Below, in pieces: positions 16,493 to 24,100 of a stretch of DNA of 32,352 bases. The stretch lies in the NCBI RefSeq assembly GCF_934309415.1, contig NZ_CAKRDI010000034.1, positions 1 through 32,352 of the forward strand, in the 5' to 3' direction. Source of the DNA: an uncultured Mediterraneibacter sp. GTDB taxonomy: Bacteria; Bacillota; Clostridia; Lachnospirales; Lachnospiraceae. A program made the position numbers and the translations under genes. Position 1 is the stretch's first letter. Each line of letters opens with the position of its first letter. A model generated the notes under the pieces. That model saw nothing but the letters and a program-made list of their open reading frames with translations. It ran no database searches and was not told the origin of the DNA.

Positions 16493-17353
16493 TTATTCGC
16501 CTTTTACTGTATGCACATAAATTCCGTCTTTCTTATTATCCTTGCATTCAGCAATTCCAACTGTACGGTATCCAAATTTCCACGCATCTGCAGTCTGATT
16601 CTGCTCCGGAGAAATAATTTTAGACACCGTATGTTTCTGGTACTGAATAGCTGCCTGCTTATCCACAATCATAAAATTCATATTCAGAGCACCTGCCGGT
16701 TTTGTAAATCCACCTGCTCCCTTTGCTGTCAAAGAAATTTTGCTGTAGAATCTTCCCTGCGGGATTTTTTTAATTCCTGCAAATCCTTCCATCGCTTTCT
16801 TGGATGCCGTAGTATCCAAATCATCAATCATTCCAACAAGCAATGGATTGATGAACAGATAACAGGTTGCAAGATTTGCTTCAGAATTTTCAATTTCCGT
16901 TCTTGCTGCACGAAGAGCCGCAAGCGCTGCCTTTCCTGTTGAAAGATCTTCCTTTACTGTTGTAACTTCTGAAATAGATGCATAAGACGCAAGTCTCCAC
17001 GCATCAATCTCCGGAACAACCTTAGTTCTCAAAAACTCACCGGATAATCGACCAAATGCAATACCGGCAGACTCAATATTATCCATTGCATCTACAGTAA
17101 ACATACGGCCTCTATCATATGCACATTTCTTTGTTTCATAGTCCAACGTTACACTGCCAGCTTCATATCCTGATGCTTTATCATAATTTGCAAGACCATC
17201 CATATCCATTTTCGGGATTAGAATCTCATTTGCATTTGCACCTTCTCTAACCAGCTCGTTCGGTCCGTCCAAAACGGATGTCAGGGATGCTAATTTATAC
17301 ACTTCATCCAAAAGTGTAGAGTACTGTTTTCTTAACTGAATTGTATTCGCCAT
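16493..17353 (-). CDS. Major capsid protein (HK97 fold)
   Basis: This is the shell-forming protein of the head. The 286-aa length, the early hydrophobic and charged segment (MANTIQLRKQYSTLLDEVYK), the central region with FLRTKVVPEIDAWRL and the C-terminal part with HTVSKIISPEQN fit the HK97-fold capsid proteins that follow a GP20 scaffold in Firmicute siphophages. No long N-terminal delta domain is present, in line with the separate scaffold gene. GAGGT is 8 nt before the ATG. Confidence 0.88.
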   Translation of the reverse strand: MANTIQLRKQYSTLLDEVYKLASLTSVLDGPNELVREGANANEILIPKMDMDGLANYDKASGYEAGSVTLDYETKKCAYDRGRMFTVDAMDNIESAGIAFGRLSGEFLRTKVVPEIDAWRLASYASISEVTTVKEDLSTGKAALAALRAARTEIENSEANLATCYLFINPLLVGMIDDLDTTASKKAMEGFAGIKKIPQGRFYSKISLTAKGAGGFTKPAGALNMNFMIVDKQAAIQYQKHTVSKIISPEQNQTADAWKFGYRTVGIAECKDNKKDGIYVHTVKGE

Positions 17354-17370
17354 TCTTTATTACCTCTCTT

Positions 17371-17934
17371 CTACTTATTTTCCAGTGGTAATCCCATTGC
17401 TGCACGGAGAGCAGAAACATCATCTGCGCCTGGATCCGCACCACCTCCAACGCCACCTACCGGATGATTGATTGGTTCATTAGCGCCAAAAAGATATCCA
17501 TCAGACTTTTTCACATCTTCCAACGCCTTTTTGATATCTTCTGACTGATTCTTAGATTCTTTCAGAGCATCGATATTCAGCATTGCGATAACAGCCTTTT
17601 CATTTCTTCCACCTGCAGTCTTAACTGCTTCTTTGATCGAGTCCATAAACATACGGTCTGCTTCTCTTGCTGCATACTCATCATCCTTCGCTTTCAGATC
17701 TCCCTGAAGTTTCGTAATCTGTCCCTGCAGATCTTTAACATCTACGCCTTCAAATTCTTTCAACCTGTTATTCACGTCATCCAAAGAAGCTTTGTAATTG
17801 TCTCTCTGAGTAACTGCATTATCATACTCGCTTTTAGTACGATAATTTTCTTTCCAAGACTTATCAAAATCTGCTTTCTTTTCTGCTGGGACTTCCATAC
17901 CATACTCTTTTAAAATCTCATGAATATTTTTCAT
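17371..17934 (-). CDS. Capsid scaffolding protein (GP20 family)
   Basis: GP20-type scaffolds template procapsid assembly and leave the head afterwards. The 187-aa product has a helical N-terminus, a long coiled coil (about residues 40-95), a conserved helical region (SIKEAVKTAGGRNEKAVIAML) and a Gly/Pro-rich linker (GGVGGGADPGADD) before a short C-terminal helix that probably binds the capsid protein. AGGAGG lies 9 nt before the ATG. It is preceded by a structured leader. Confidence 0.85.
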   Translation of the reverse strand: MKNIHEILKEYGMEVPAEKKADFDKSWKENYRTKSEYDNAVTQRDNYKASLDDVNNRLKEFEGVDVKDLQGQITKLQGDLKAKDDEYAAREADRMFMDSIKEAVKTAGGRNEKAVIAMLNIDALKESKNQSEDIKKALEDVKKSDGYLFGANEPINHPVGGVGGGADPGADDVSALRAAMGLPLENK

Positions 17935-17963
17935 AGTTCCATTCCTCCTGAAATCTTTTATTG

Positions 17964-18008
17964 ACCGCTCTTTCAGCGGTATGGGATATAGCCGGTTAGA
18001 CCTCCGGC
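17964..18008 (-). promoter_or_regulatory. Hairpin-rich leader of the scaffold/capsid genes
   Basis: Between the terminator at 18046-18073 and the scaffold ribosome site, the minus strand forms GCCGG-N8-CCGGC (18008-17991) and ACCGCT-GAAAG-AGCGGT (17980-17964). Neither is followed by a T run, so they are not plain terminators. They may control translation or stability of the abundant capsid mRNA. No clear promoter is visible here (best -10 TATTAT near 18090, weak -35). Confidence 0.45.
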
Positions 18009-18045
18009 ATGGTAATTGTCCAGTTTATTGCCTTATGGCAGGGCA

Positions 18046-18073
18046 CAAAAATAAGACGCTTATCCTTGCGTCT
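18046..18073 (-). terminator. Intrinsic terminator upstream of the scaffold gene
   Basis: On the minus strand AGACGC-N8-GCGTCT forms a 6-bp stem followed by TATTTTTG. Its tail GTCTTATTTTTGTGCC is almost the same as that of the terminator at 2780-2802 (GTCTTATTTTTGTACC). Confidence 0.65.
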
Positions 18074-18121
18074 CAACGGGAGATATAATAGATCACCGCC
18101 TTTCTTACCTAAAAATGAATA

Positions 18122-18153
18122 CAAAAATACCACCGGTCACTTGAACTGGTGGT
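18122..18153 (-). terminator. Intrinsic terminator after the immunity gene
   Basis: On the minus strand ACCACC (18153-18148) pairs with GGTGGT (18134-18129), with further inner pairs, followed by ATTTTTG. It begins 16 nt after the stop of the 57-aa gene, so the toxin/immunity end of the operon is closed by a terminator. Confidence 0.75.
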
Positions 18154-18168
18154 AAAATCTCGTACTTT

Positions 18169-18342
18169 TTATTTTGAAAGAACTTTCTCAATATCGTCAA
18201 TCGTTACACTTATGGTATCCCAATCCTTCGGAGAACTTCCAACATCGACGATAAACGCTTTATTTTCAAAAACTTCCATAACATCAGCTTCTCTTCCATC
18301 TTTTAGCAATACTCTATCAAATTCTCTAATCTCTCTCATCAT
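18169..18342 (-). CDS. Small putative immunity protein for the capsid-linked toxin
   Basis: This 57-aa acidic gene starts MMREIREFDRVLLKDG, continues through GREADVMEVFENKAF and ends IDDIEKVLSK. AAGGAG lies 5 nt before the first ATG, and the start overlaps the stop of the preceding gene (ATGATG over TGA), so the two are translationally coupled. The short beta-rich pattern (FDRVLLKDGREADVMEV then a Phe-Ile-Val strand) resembles DUF4926-type proteins, which from memory often follow DUF6883 domains. I infer it neutralises the toxin-like C-terminus encoded just upstream. The family match is tentative, while the coding call is supported by start, overlap and the terminator behind it. Confidence 0.7.
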   Translation of the reverse strand: MMREIREFDRVLLKDGREADVMEVFENKAFIVDVGSSPKDWDTISVTIDDIEKVLSK

Positions 18343-20051
18343 TTGATCTCCTTAATATAGACACTACTCATAGATGTTGTTCCATCTTCTCGATCCATCC
18401 AGCCAATGACAACATTCGCCGGCTTTCCCTTTTTGCCATAAATAATAACTTTTTGCTCATAGCGATCACCATAACCATTATTATCCAGGAAACGTACTGG
18501 GTACTTGCTGGCACGTTCATAAATTTCTCTTCTAAGCTCTTGCCAATTATTTGAACTGTATCCAAGTCTACTTGAAAAAGCTCTTCCTTTTGCAAGACCT
18601 CCTTCATGAGCACCGCCAAAAAGATACTTCGTGAATTTTGCTTCTGGAATAATAACATTTTCTGCATTTGGAAGCTTTAATTCACTATGGTTCAATAACT
18701 GATTTTGACGAGTGTAATCCAATTGAATGAATTTCCATGTCTCAGCATCATTATATTTCACTTGGCCAAACTTCGCAAGAGATCCAACCGCATCTCCAAG
18801 AACTTCTTTGTACCGTTTATACTGTGCAATATCCTTTGATGCATTTTCTATCATCTTTGAAGGGAACATTGAATTTTGCTGCTTAGTATTAGTTGCTATC
18901 TTTCCACGCATGTCTAAGTAGACGCGCTCACGCTCTTGCTCCAGCTTCATTTTATTGGAAAATTTCGCATATTCATTTAACTGAGCTTGATATTTTGCTT
19001 TTTGAAGCATCACTTCCTGCTGATCCGCGCCGCCATGCTGCAATAACTGAACTTTTTCCCGCTGTGCTCTCATGGCAGTTTCCATCTGTCTTTGTCTCTG
19101 TTTCGCCTGATACAAAGTATATTCCTTACCATGAAATTCTTTTGGTTCATTTTCCTTTTGCTCTTGTTTCTCCAACCATTCATCTGTCCAGTTTCGTTCA
19201 GAGATTCCTTTTATGAATGGATAGTATGTATGATAACAGTTTGCTCCAAGAAGACCCGTCACTGTACCGAGACCGCAAACTGAATACAGCTGCTCTTTCG
19301 TCCATACCCGGCCTTGCCACACTGAATGAGTAGGACGAGCTCCTGCATGCCACTCTACTTCGAAATGCTCTGTTCCAAGTTTCACTGCATTATATTCTGA
19401 AATTTTTCCAGTAATCTGACTTACTGCTGTCATAACTGCCCTTCTTGCAGCCACATCTGCTCGATTTGTTCTTCCAGAAGAATATTCCACTTGCCTTAGT
19501 CCACTGTTGGTAAGCTGAGTGACTACCCTTCTCAAAACGCTGTTATAATCAAAAGCACCTGTTACAATATCAAAACATGCAGCATCAAGATAATTAGTAT
19601 AGACCTGTGATAAAGGAGTTATAATCTTATTTCCATTCCCATAGTCCAGATAGAATCCTAAAGAATTTGTTACATTCTCCAAATCCTCAAGGCTCTGCTC
19701 TATAATCGCATCCGTTATCTGCTTCAGCTGCTCATTCTGATCAAACGGAATATATTCTGCATTAATCTGATCGTATATATCTTTATTCCTGACATATTCC
19801 CACTCAATCACTTGATCGTACAGTTCAAACATCTCCGAATAAGATGCACTCAATGCTTTTTTAATTTCTCTCTCGATATCCTCTGAAGAATATCCAAGAA
19901 CCATTAAACGGTTAATCTGCCAGTCTGCTGTGCTGGTTATCTTTCCTGCCTTTTTGATTCGCCGGACAATATCCTGCATGATCCGTAGTTCTAAGTCCTG
20001 ATATCTTTCAGAAATCTTACTGACCATCTTATTCTTGTAATCATCTCGCAT
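18339..20051 (-). CDS. Minor capsid protein with C-terminal DUF6883-like toxin domain
   Basis: Residues 1-285 are the phage minor capsid protein 2/MuF-like region that sits with the portal in the head, including the NCYHTYYPFIKG motif (271-282). Residues about 290-420 are a long charged coiled coil. Residues 460-570 form a separate module beginning LPNAENVIIPEAKF with a His/Lys/Arg cluster (His482, Lys488, Arg490) and ending in the NVVIGWMDREDG segment. I recognise this as DUF6883-like, a domain found at the C-terminus of polymorphic toxins. Being attached to a head protein, it could be packed into virions and delivered, or act in the lysogen. The next gene overlaps its stop and is a candidate immunity protein. 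The biochemical activity of the domain is not evident. Confidence 0.85.
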   Translation of the reverse strand: MRDDYKNKMVSKISERYQDLELRIMQDIVRRIKKAGKITSTADWQINRLMVLGYSSEDIEREIKKALSASYSEMFELYDQVIEWEYVRNKDIYDQINAEYIPFDQNEQLKQITDAIIEQSLEDLENVTNSLGFYLDYGNGNKIITPLSQVYTNYLDAACFDIVTGAFDYNSVLRRVVTQLTNSGLRQVEYSSGRTNRADVAARRAVMTAVSQITGKISEYNAVKLGTEHFEVEWHAGARPTHSVWQGRVWTKEQLYSVCGLGTVTGLLGANCYHTYYPFIKGISERNWTDEWLEKQEQKENEPKEFHGKEYTLYQAKQRQRQMETAMRAQREKVQLLQHGGADQQEVMLQKAKYQAQLNEYAKFSNKMKLEQERERVYLDMRGKIATNTKQQNSMFPSKMIENASKDIAQYKRYKEVLGDAVGSLAKFGQVKYNDAETWKFIQLDYTRQNQLLNHSELKLPNAENVIIPEAKFTKYLFGGAHEGGLAKGRAFSSRLGYSSNNWQELRREIYERASKYPVRFLDNNGYGDRYEQKVIIYGKKGKPANVVIGWMDREDGTTSMSSVYIKEIK

Positions 20052-20052
20052 A

Positions 20053-21402
20053 CTACTCCATCACCTGATTCTGTTCGGGGATCTTCGATTTTGCAGTTTC
20101 TTCATCCTCGTTGTACCACTTCATTCGATACTCAACAAGGCTCATAACTCCCATGCTCACATCCTGTCGATCCTGTTGCCGTTCAGATTCTTCATCAGCT
20201 AAAATTGAATCATTGAACTCACAGGTGAATTCTACGCCAGATACATAAGAACCGTTATAGAATGCCAACGCGGTTACAAAACCATTCAAGCACTCTTCCA
20301 GTTTGTCCTGAATGGCTGTGACACGATTATATTTTCTCGTCTTAGAAGCAAGTACCTCAGTAGCTGTTTTATCTACTTGCTGAGCATCAGATAGATCTCC
20401 ATAGGCAAGACCAACGTTGAATTCAATCTCACGTTTATATTCCTCTAATCCTCTTCGGAATGCTTCATCTCGCATTTCAGGAGAATACTCTTTGTAAAGT
20501 TCTTTATCCTTTCCATCTTCAAGATTCAGACCTCTATAAAGGCGTTTTTTTAATCTTGGCAGATAGCTTCTTCCACCTTTATTCTTCAATGCTCTATCAT
20601 CTACATGAATTGCACGCTCTCCGGAATCATATTCCCAATCCAAGCGCGCTCCCTGTATGTCTGCTTTTCTGATCAGACTTTCTGCTGATTCATAAATAGA
20701 TACTCCACATGCTGAACCATCCACCTTATTTTCTATTGGATTCTGATAATATCCAAAATCCATCTGTGTCATTCCCTCATAAGTAATCGGACCAGGAAGA
20801 ATGTTCTTCCATTCCTCAATCTCCTCTAAATTGCATCTTTGTCCAATATCGCTTTGAGTCTGTGAATGAAAGCATTTATTTTCAATCGTTAAATTACCAT
20901 TCACAAAGTAATGTCGCTCTACCCTGGTGTAGTAATCATTTTCTCCAACACATTTCACAACCAAAAATGCAATATCGTTCGGAGTTCCATCATCGTCAAA
21001 ACTGATTACAATAAACTTGTCTGCTGCAACATATTCCGCCTTGTCAGGTCCCAGAGGTCTGAGCACCATTGCTCCCAACGCAAGACCTGTCTGAAGTTTT
21101 TTATTCATATCACTTAAGCTCTTCTGTAATACTTTATCCATCTTGTCATTATCAAGAATTTTAGCTTCCATTTCTACCAAAACAGAATCTGCAAATTCCC
21201 GGCAAATCCCTTCTTCAAGCTTTAGGGACTCTACTGTATCATTGCACCAGTCTGCATTACCAACCAGCATTCTCTTCCATTTATTGATGGCATCAATCAT
21301 GGTCTGAGACAGCGCCACATCTTTGCCGATTATATTTTTTAAGGTTGTATAATTAAACATGCTCACTATCCTTCCCCATAGCTTCTTTAATCCATCAAAC
21401 AT
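20053..21402 (-). CDS. Portal protein (SPP1 gp6-like)
   Basis: The dodecameric portal is the DNA gateway at one head vertex. The 449-aa product has the usual size and opening (MFDGLKKLWGRIVSMF), a middle region with LALGAMVLRPLGPDKAEYV (about 118-136) and a helical C-terminal part with acidic and charged segments. It overlaps the terminase large subunit gene by 8 bp and is followed after 1 bp by the minor capsid gene, the standard order for this phage type. Confidence 0.9.
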   Translation of the reverse strand: MFDGLKKLWGRIVSMFNYTTLKNIIGKDVALSQTMIDAINKWKRMLVGNADWCNDTVESLKLEEGICREFADSVLVEMEAKILDNDKMDKVLQKSLSDMNKKLQTGLALGAMVLRPLGPDKAEYVAADKFIVISFDDDGTPNDIAFLVVKCVGENDYYTRVERHYFVNGNLTIENKCFHSQTQSDIGQRCNLEEIEEWKNILPGPITYEGMTQMDFGYYQNPIENKVDGSACGVSIYESAESLIRKADIQGARLDWEYDSGERAIHVDDRALKNKGGRSYLPRLKKRLYRGLNLEDGKDKELYKEYSPEMRDEAFRRGLEEYKREIEFNVGLAYGDLSDAQQVDKTATEVLASKTRKYNRVTAIQDKLEECLNGFVTALAFYNGSYVSGVEFTCEFNDSILADEESERQQDRQDVSMGVMSLVEYRMKWYNEDEETAKSKIPEQNQVME

Positions 21403-22723
21403 CTTCCACCTCTTCGATCAGGTCCTTCATATCTCTTTCAATCGTATATTCAAATGCATCCAGACTATCAATATCTGTGCTTCCATCATCCAAACGCTCA
21501 TCCTTGTCCTTTACATCCTTGTTCCAAACAGCATCTGAGAATGCAATTTGCAAAGATTCACAATCTTCCGTAAGCCAAAATCTGCCGGCACCCATAAGTC
21601 TTGTTGTGCATCGAATTCGGTCATTAATTGATGCTTTTCTTGCTTTCCTTACTGTTATCCACGGAAATCTCTTTTCAACCGCATTCCGAATGGAATTTCC
21701 AAGAACAGTCTCTGCATTGTCATAGTAGACCGATTCAACATTGCAATACTCCACATATTCACCATATTTACTAATCAAACTATACTTCTCGATCACATCC
21801 TGGACAAACTCACAAAATAGCTTATCCAATTTATTACTGTCTATGTCTTCATCTTCATCCTTTGCCATGACTCTCTTGGACATCAAACCAATTACATCTC
21901 TGTAATCATCAGTGTATGCTCTGGCTACAAAAGAATGACCGGATTGATTACCTCCGAAGTCAAGTCCGATCTCTATCGAGACAATATCATTTTTTCTGAA
22001 TTGTTTATACTCCTGATCATCTTCCAACTCTTCCACAATCTCACACCGGAAAACTTCTGGATTATCGGCAAATCGCTTATAAATAGCACCCTCTGCTCGC
22101 TTCCACAATCCCAAAATGAGACGATCATAATAGATTGTCCCTTCATACTCCTTACAAAGCTGTCCAACGAATTCTACTGGCAAAAATGGATTGTCAAAGA
22201 TTGTGTATCTCTGTAAGTAGATATCTAACTCATCATTATCCAGGAACTCTTTCAGCCAATGTGTTGGATGTTCTGGGTTACAAGATCCATCAAAACACGA
22301 ATATGGCTTATCGAGTCGCGATTTCAGCATTTGGAATACTTCTTTGTTCCATTTTGCCACTTCATCGCCATAACAATATTTAATACTAGCTCCCTGAATC
22401 TTTGCTACCTGGCTGACCTTTTCAGCACCTAAGCAATATACTTCCTCACCACAGATTACGGCCATATTTCGGTTATTAATCTGTCCAATCAATTTGTCCG
22501 TATAAATCTCACGCATTGGCTGCAGCACATTTCGTTCAATAGATTCCTTGGAAACACCCAAAACAACATTCAATCCAGGTTTACCAGTTCTTTCTCTTAT
22601 CCTAAATGGAACTACAAACGCTGTGTCCACATATGACTTTCCAGAACGTACCGCCCCAGATTTAATGTTCCATCTATGAGTTGCGTTCACAATGTACTCA
22701 TTCTGTTTCTTGCTTAATTGCAT
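21395..22723 (-). CDS. terL: Terminase large subunit (PBSX/SPP1 type)
   Basis: This is the packaging motor ATPase and nuclease. The N-terminal ATPase has Walker A GAVRSGKS (23-30) and a Walker B ending in Asp120-Glu121 (YCYGDE). The C-terminal RNase H-like nuclease has Asp255 in GLDFGG and acidic residues near the C-terminus (DGSTDIDSLDAFEY) as likely metal ligands. Length of 442 aa is normal. It overlaps the small subunit gene by 26 bp. Confidence 0.95.
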   Translation of the reverse strand: MQLSKKQNEYIVNATHRWNIKSGAVRSGKSYVDTAFVVPFRIRERTGKPGLNVVLGVSKESIERNVLQPMREIYTDKLIGQINNRNMAVICGEEVYCLGAEKVSQVAKIQGASIKYCYGDEVAKWNKEVFQMLKSRLDKPYSCFDGSCNPEHPTHWLKEFLDNDELDIYLQRYTIFDNPFLPVEFVGQLCKEYEGTIYYDRLILGLWKRAEGAIYKRFADNPEVFRCEIVEELEDDQEYKQFRKNDIVSIEIGLDFGGNQSGHSFVARAYTDDYRDVIGLMSKRVMAKDEDEDIDSNKLDKLFCEFVQDVIEKYSLISKYGEYVEYCNVESVYYDNAETVLGNSIRNAVEKRFPWITVRKARKASINDRIRCTTRLMGAGRFWLTEDCESLQIAFSDAVWNKDVKDKDERLDDGSTDIDSLDAFEYTIERDMKDLIEEVEDV

Positions 22724-23150
22724 TATCCCGCACCTCTTTCAGTATCTGATCAAGCCGATCAAGTGCTTCATCATTCTCATTTTCACCTGTAATAGCTTCT
22801 TTCCTCGCTTTAATCAGCTCCGTATCAGCCTTCTTGTTCTCCAAATCCTCCTCTGCTCTACCGCTCTGACCGGAATACTGTGCCACAAACTTAGCTGCCT
22901 GCGTATTTCCAAGCATTGCCTCCTTAATCTGAGCCATAAGCAAAGCCGATTCCAAAGTACACTCAACACCAAGCGACTCTAAAACCGACTTCCATTCTTC
23001 ATTATCTATTTCTGTAGTGAGCAGCAGATTCAACGTCTTTCGGAAATTTGCTTTCCTACGTCTCGCTTCACCACTCGCTTTTCCACCTTTTTTCCCATAT
23101 TCTCGAGCTTCACTCGGGCTTAAACGCCTTAAGTTATTTTCATTTGACAC
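22698..23150 (-). CDS. terS: Terminase small subunit
   Basis: The small subunit recognises the packaging site and loads TerL. The 150-aa product starts with an arginine-rich KGG-type segment (LSPSEAREYGKKGGKASGEARRRK), followed by a helical DNA-binding region and an acidic coiled C-terminus. The KGG opening is common in small terminases of A118-like phages. The packaging (cos or pac) site should be near or within this gene, but it is not identifiable by eye. Confidence 0.8.
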   Translation of the reverse strand: MSNENNLRRLSPSEAREYGKKGGKASGEARRRKANFRKTLNLLLTTEIDNEEWKSVLESLGVECTLESALLMAQIKEAMLGNTQAAKFVAQYSGQSGRAEEDLENKKADTELIKARKEAITGENENDEALDRLDQILKEVRDNAIKQETE

Positions 23151-23181
23151 TTCACCACCTTCAATTCTGGTCTATTTTTAT

Positions 23182-23253
23182 TGGATCGTATAGGAATCGG
23201 ACCTATGACATTTCGCTTATGATACGAATGTTCTACCACTGAACTAATAATCC
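23182..23253 (-). tRNA. Prophage tRNA with anticodon CAU (Met or lysidine-type Ile)
   Basis: The minus strand folds into a 72-nt cloverleaf: acceptor GGATTAT with ACGATCC (one A-C mismatch and one G-U), D arm GTTC-AGTGGTA-GAAC, anticodon stem TTCGT/GCGAA with loop ATCATAA (anticodon CAT at 23221-23219), variable loop ATGTC, T arm ATAGG-TCCGATT-CCTAT and discriminator A. CCA is not encoded. Position 55 is C instead of the near-universal T of the T loop, which is odd and hints at a divergent or weakly functional tRNA. It lies 14 nt after a terminator and 32 bp before the small terminase gene, so it may be processed from the late transcript. Confidence 0.8.
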
Positions 23254-23266
23254 AAATTTCGTATTA

Positions 23267-23296
23267 GAAAAACACCCACATATTATCATGCAGGTG
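23267..23296 (-). terminator. Terminator between the late regulator and the tRNA/terminase genes
   Basis: On the minus strand CACCTGCAT-GATAAT-ATGTGGGTG is a 9-bp stem with two wobbles, followed by TTTTTC. It separates the early transcription unit from the tRNA and packaging genes. Readthrough at this point would be a natural control for late expression. Confidence 0.75.
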
Positions 23297-23324
23297 CTTC
23301 TCAAGTTTTATATATACAGAGGAC

Positions 23325-23351
23325 GAGCCGCCGGTTTACCGCCTTTGGCTC
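23325..23351 (-). other. GC-rich hairpin after the late regulator gene
   Basis: A GAGCC/GGCTC stem encloses an inner CGG-TAAA-CCG hairpin, 8 bp after the stop of the ArpU-like gene and upstream of a terminator. There is no T run behind it. It could be a loading site for an antitermination factor or part of the packaging site, but nothing in the sequence decides this. Confidence 0.35.
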
Positions 23352-23359
23352 AATTATCA

Positions 23360-23797
23360 TTATAACTGTGATTGATGTGATTTGTGTGAAAGTTGCAGAT
23401 ACTTGTCAATTTTCCTACTGATTGTGCTTCGCTCCATGTGCATCTGTTCAGCTACCTGTGTCTGATTTACCGGATGGACACCATCTATATAATACATTCT
23501 GAAAATACTATGTAACTGCGTATCCTCTATCTCTTCAATGAATTGTTCTATTTCTTCACACTCTTTTTCCAGCTTTTCTTTCCGCTTCTTATCACGCTCC
23601 TGAAGTCTTTCATACTTCTGTTGATCAAATCCAACTACATTCTGAGGAATAGGATAACCGGTACTATAGTCAAATACTACATTATTTCCAATCATTGCAT
23701 CTGATTCCCATCTGGTATTAAGGACGTACTCTAATGACAATATAGCTGTCTTATTGCTCCGGTACGCTTCTAACCTTTCCTTTGTCATCGTTTCCAA
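23360..23797 (-). CDS. ArpU/RinA-like late transcription regulator
   Basis: Proteins of this kind switch on phage late genes and typically lie just before the terminase genes, as here. The 145-aa product has a charged coiled middle (about 60-95) and a C-terminal sigma-region-4-like HTH (HPVNQTQVAEQMHMERSTISRKIDKYL, about 108-134). The start is probably TTG (23795-23797), 8 nt after GGAGG; an ATG three codons later is badly spaced. It may act on the terminators and hairpins just downstream. Confidence 0.75.
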   Translation of the reverse strand: METMTKERLEAYRSNKTAILSLEYVLNTRWESDAMIGNNVVFDYSTGYPIPQNVVGFDQQKYERLQERDKKRKEKLEKECEEIEQFIEEIEDTQLHSIFRMYYIDGVHPVNQTQVAEQMHMERSTISRKIDKYLQLSHKSHQSQL

Positions 23798-24011
23798 TGG
23801 AATCGCCTCCTATCTTGTACTTTCTGGCCAGGTATTCCTCAACACTTTCTGTCTTCATCTGCTCTCCTTGTTCCCGGATCAGCGTTGCTGCCTGATATAC
23901 CGGCCGATGAAAATCTCCACTTGCCTTCCGATCTGGTACTGTTATTGCCATATCTCTATGATTCTTTTTCTTTGTTGCCAAGATGTTATATGCTTTTTCT
24001 TCCATGTTCAT
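23751..24011 (-). CDS. Small hypothetical phage protein
   Basis: This 86-aa gene starts at ATG 24009-24011 after GGGAGAG, beginning MNMEEKAYNILATKKK and ending VRSVPEQ. An open frame continues upstream but that part only mirrors the neighbouring gene in another frame. It has no recognisable domain, overlaps the upstream tiny gene by ATGA and the downstream regulator by 47 bp, and belongs to the early operon. Confidence 0.6.
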   Translation of the reverse strand: MNMEEKAYNILATKKKNHRDMAITVPDRKASGDFHRPVYQAATLIREQGEQMKTESVEEYLARKYKIGGDSIGNDDKGKVRSVPEQ

Positions 24012-24100
24012 CGTGCTTCTCTCCCTACACAATAGCCAACCAGAAAGCCTGTTACAGCCGCAAGTGCTGCTGTGCCTATAAGTATTATTAACAGACTCAC
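24008..24100 (-). CDS. Tiny single-pass membrane peptide (30 aa)
   Basis: Starting at GTG (24098-24100), 7 nt after AAGGAGG, the frame encodes a 30-residue peptide, MSLLIILIGTAALAAVTG and then FLVGYCVGREAR, almost wholly one hydrophobic helix with a basic end. It overlaps the upstream stop as GTGA and the next start as ATGA, so translation is coupled on both sides. It is too short for routine gene callers. Function unknown. Confidence 0.6.
   Translation of the reverse strand: MSLLIILIGTAALAAVTGFLVGYCVGREAR

Noticed and set aside
17996..18076. A 26-codon frame starting at TTG and reading through the terminator at 18046-18073
   Set aside because: It has no properly spaced ribosome site and the hairpin with T tract explains the sequence; only its resemblance to the frame at 2703-2816 is noted.
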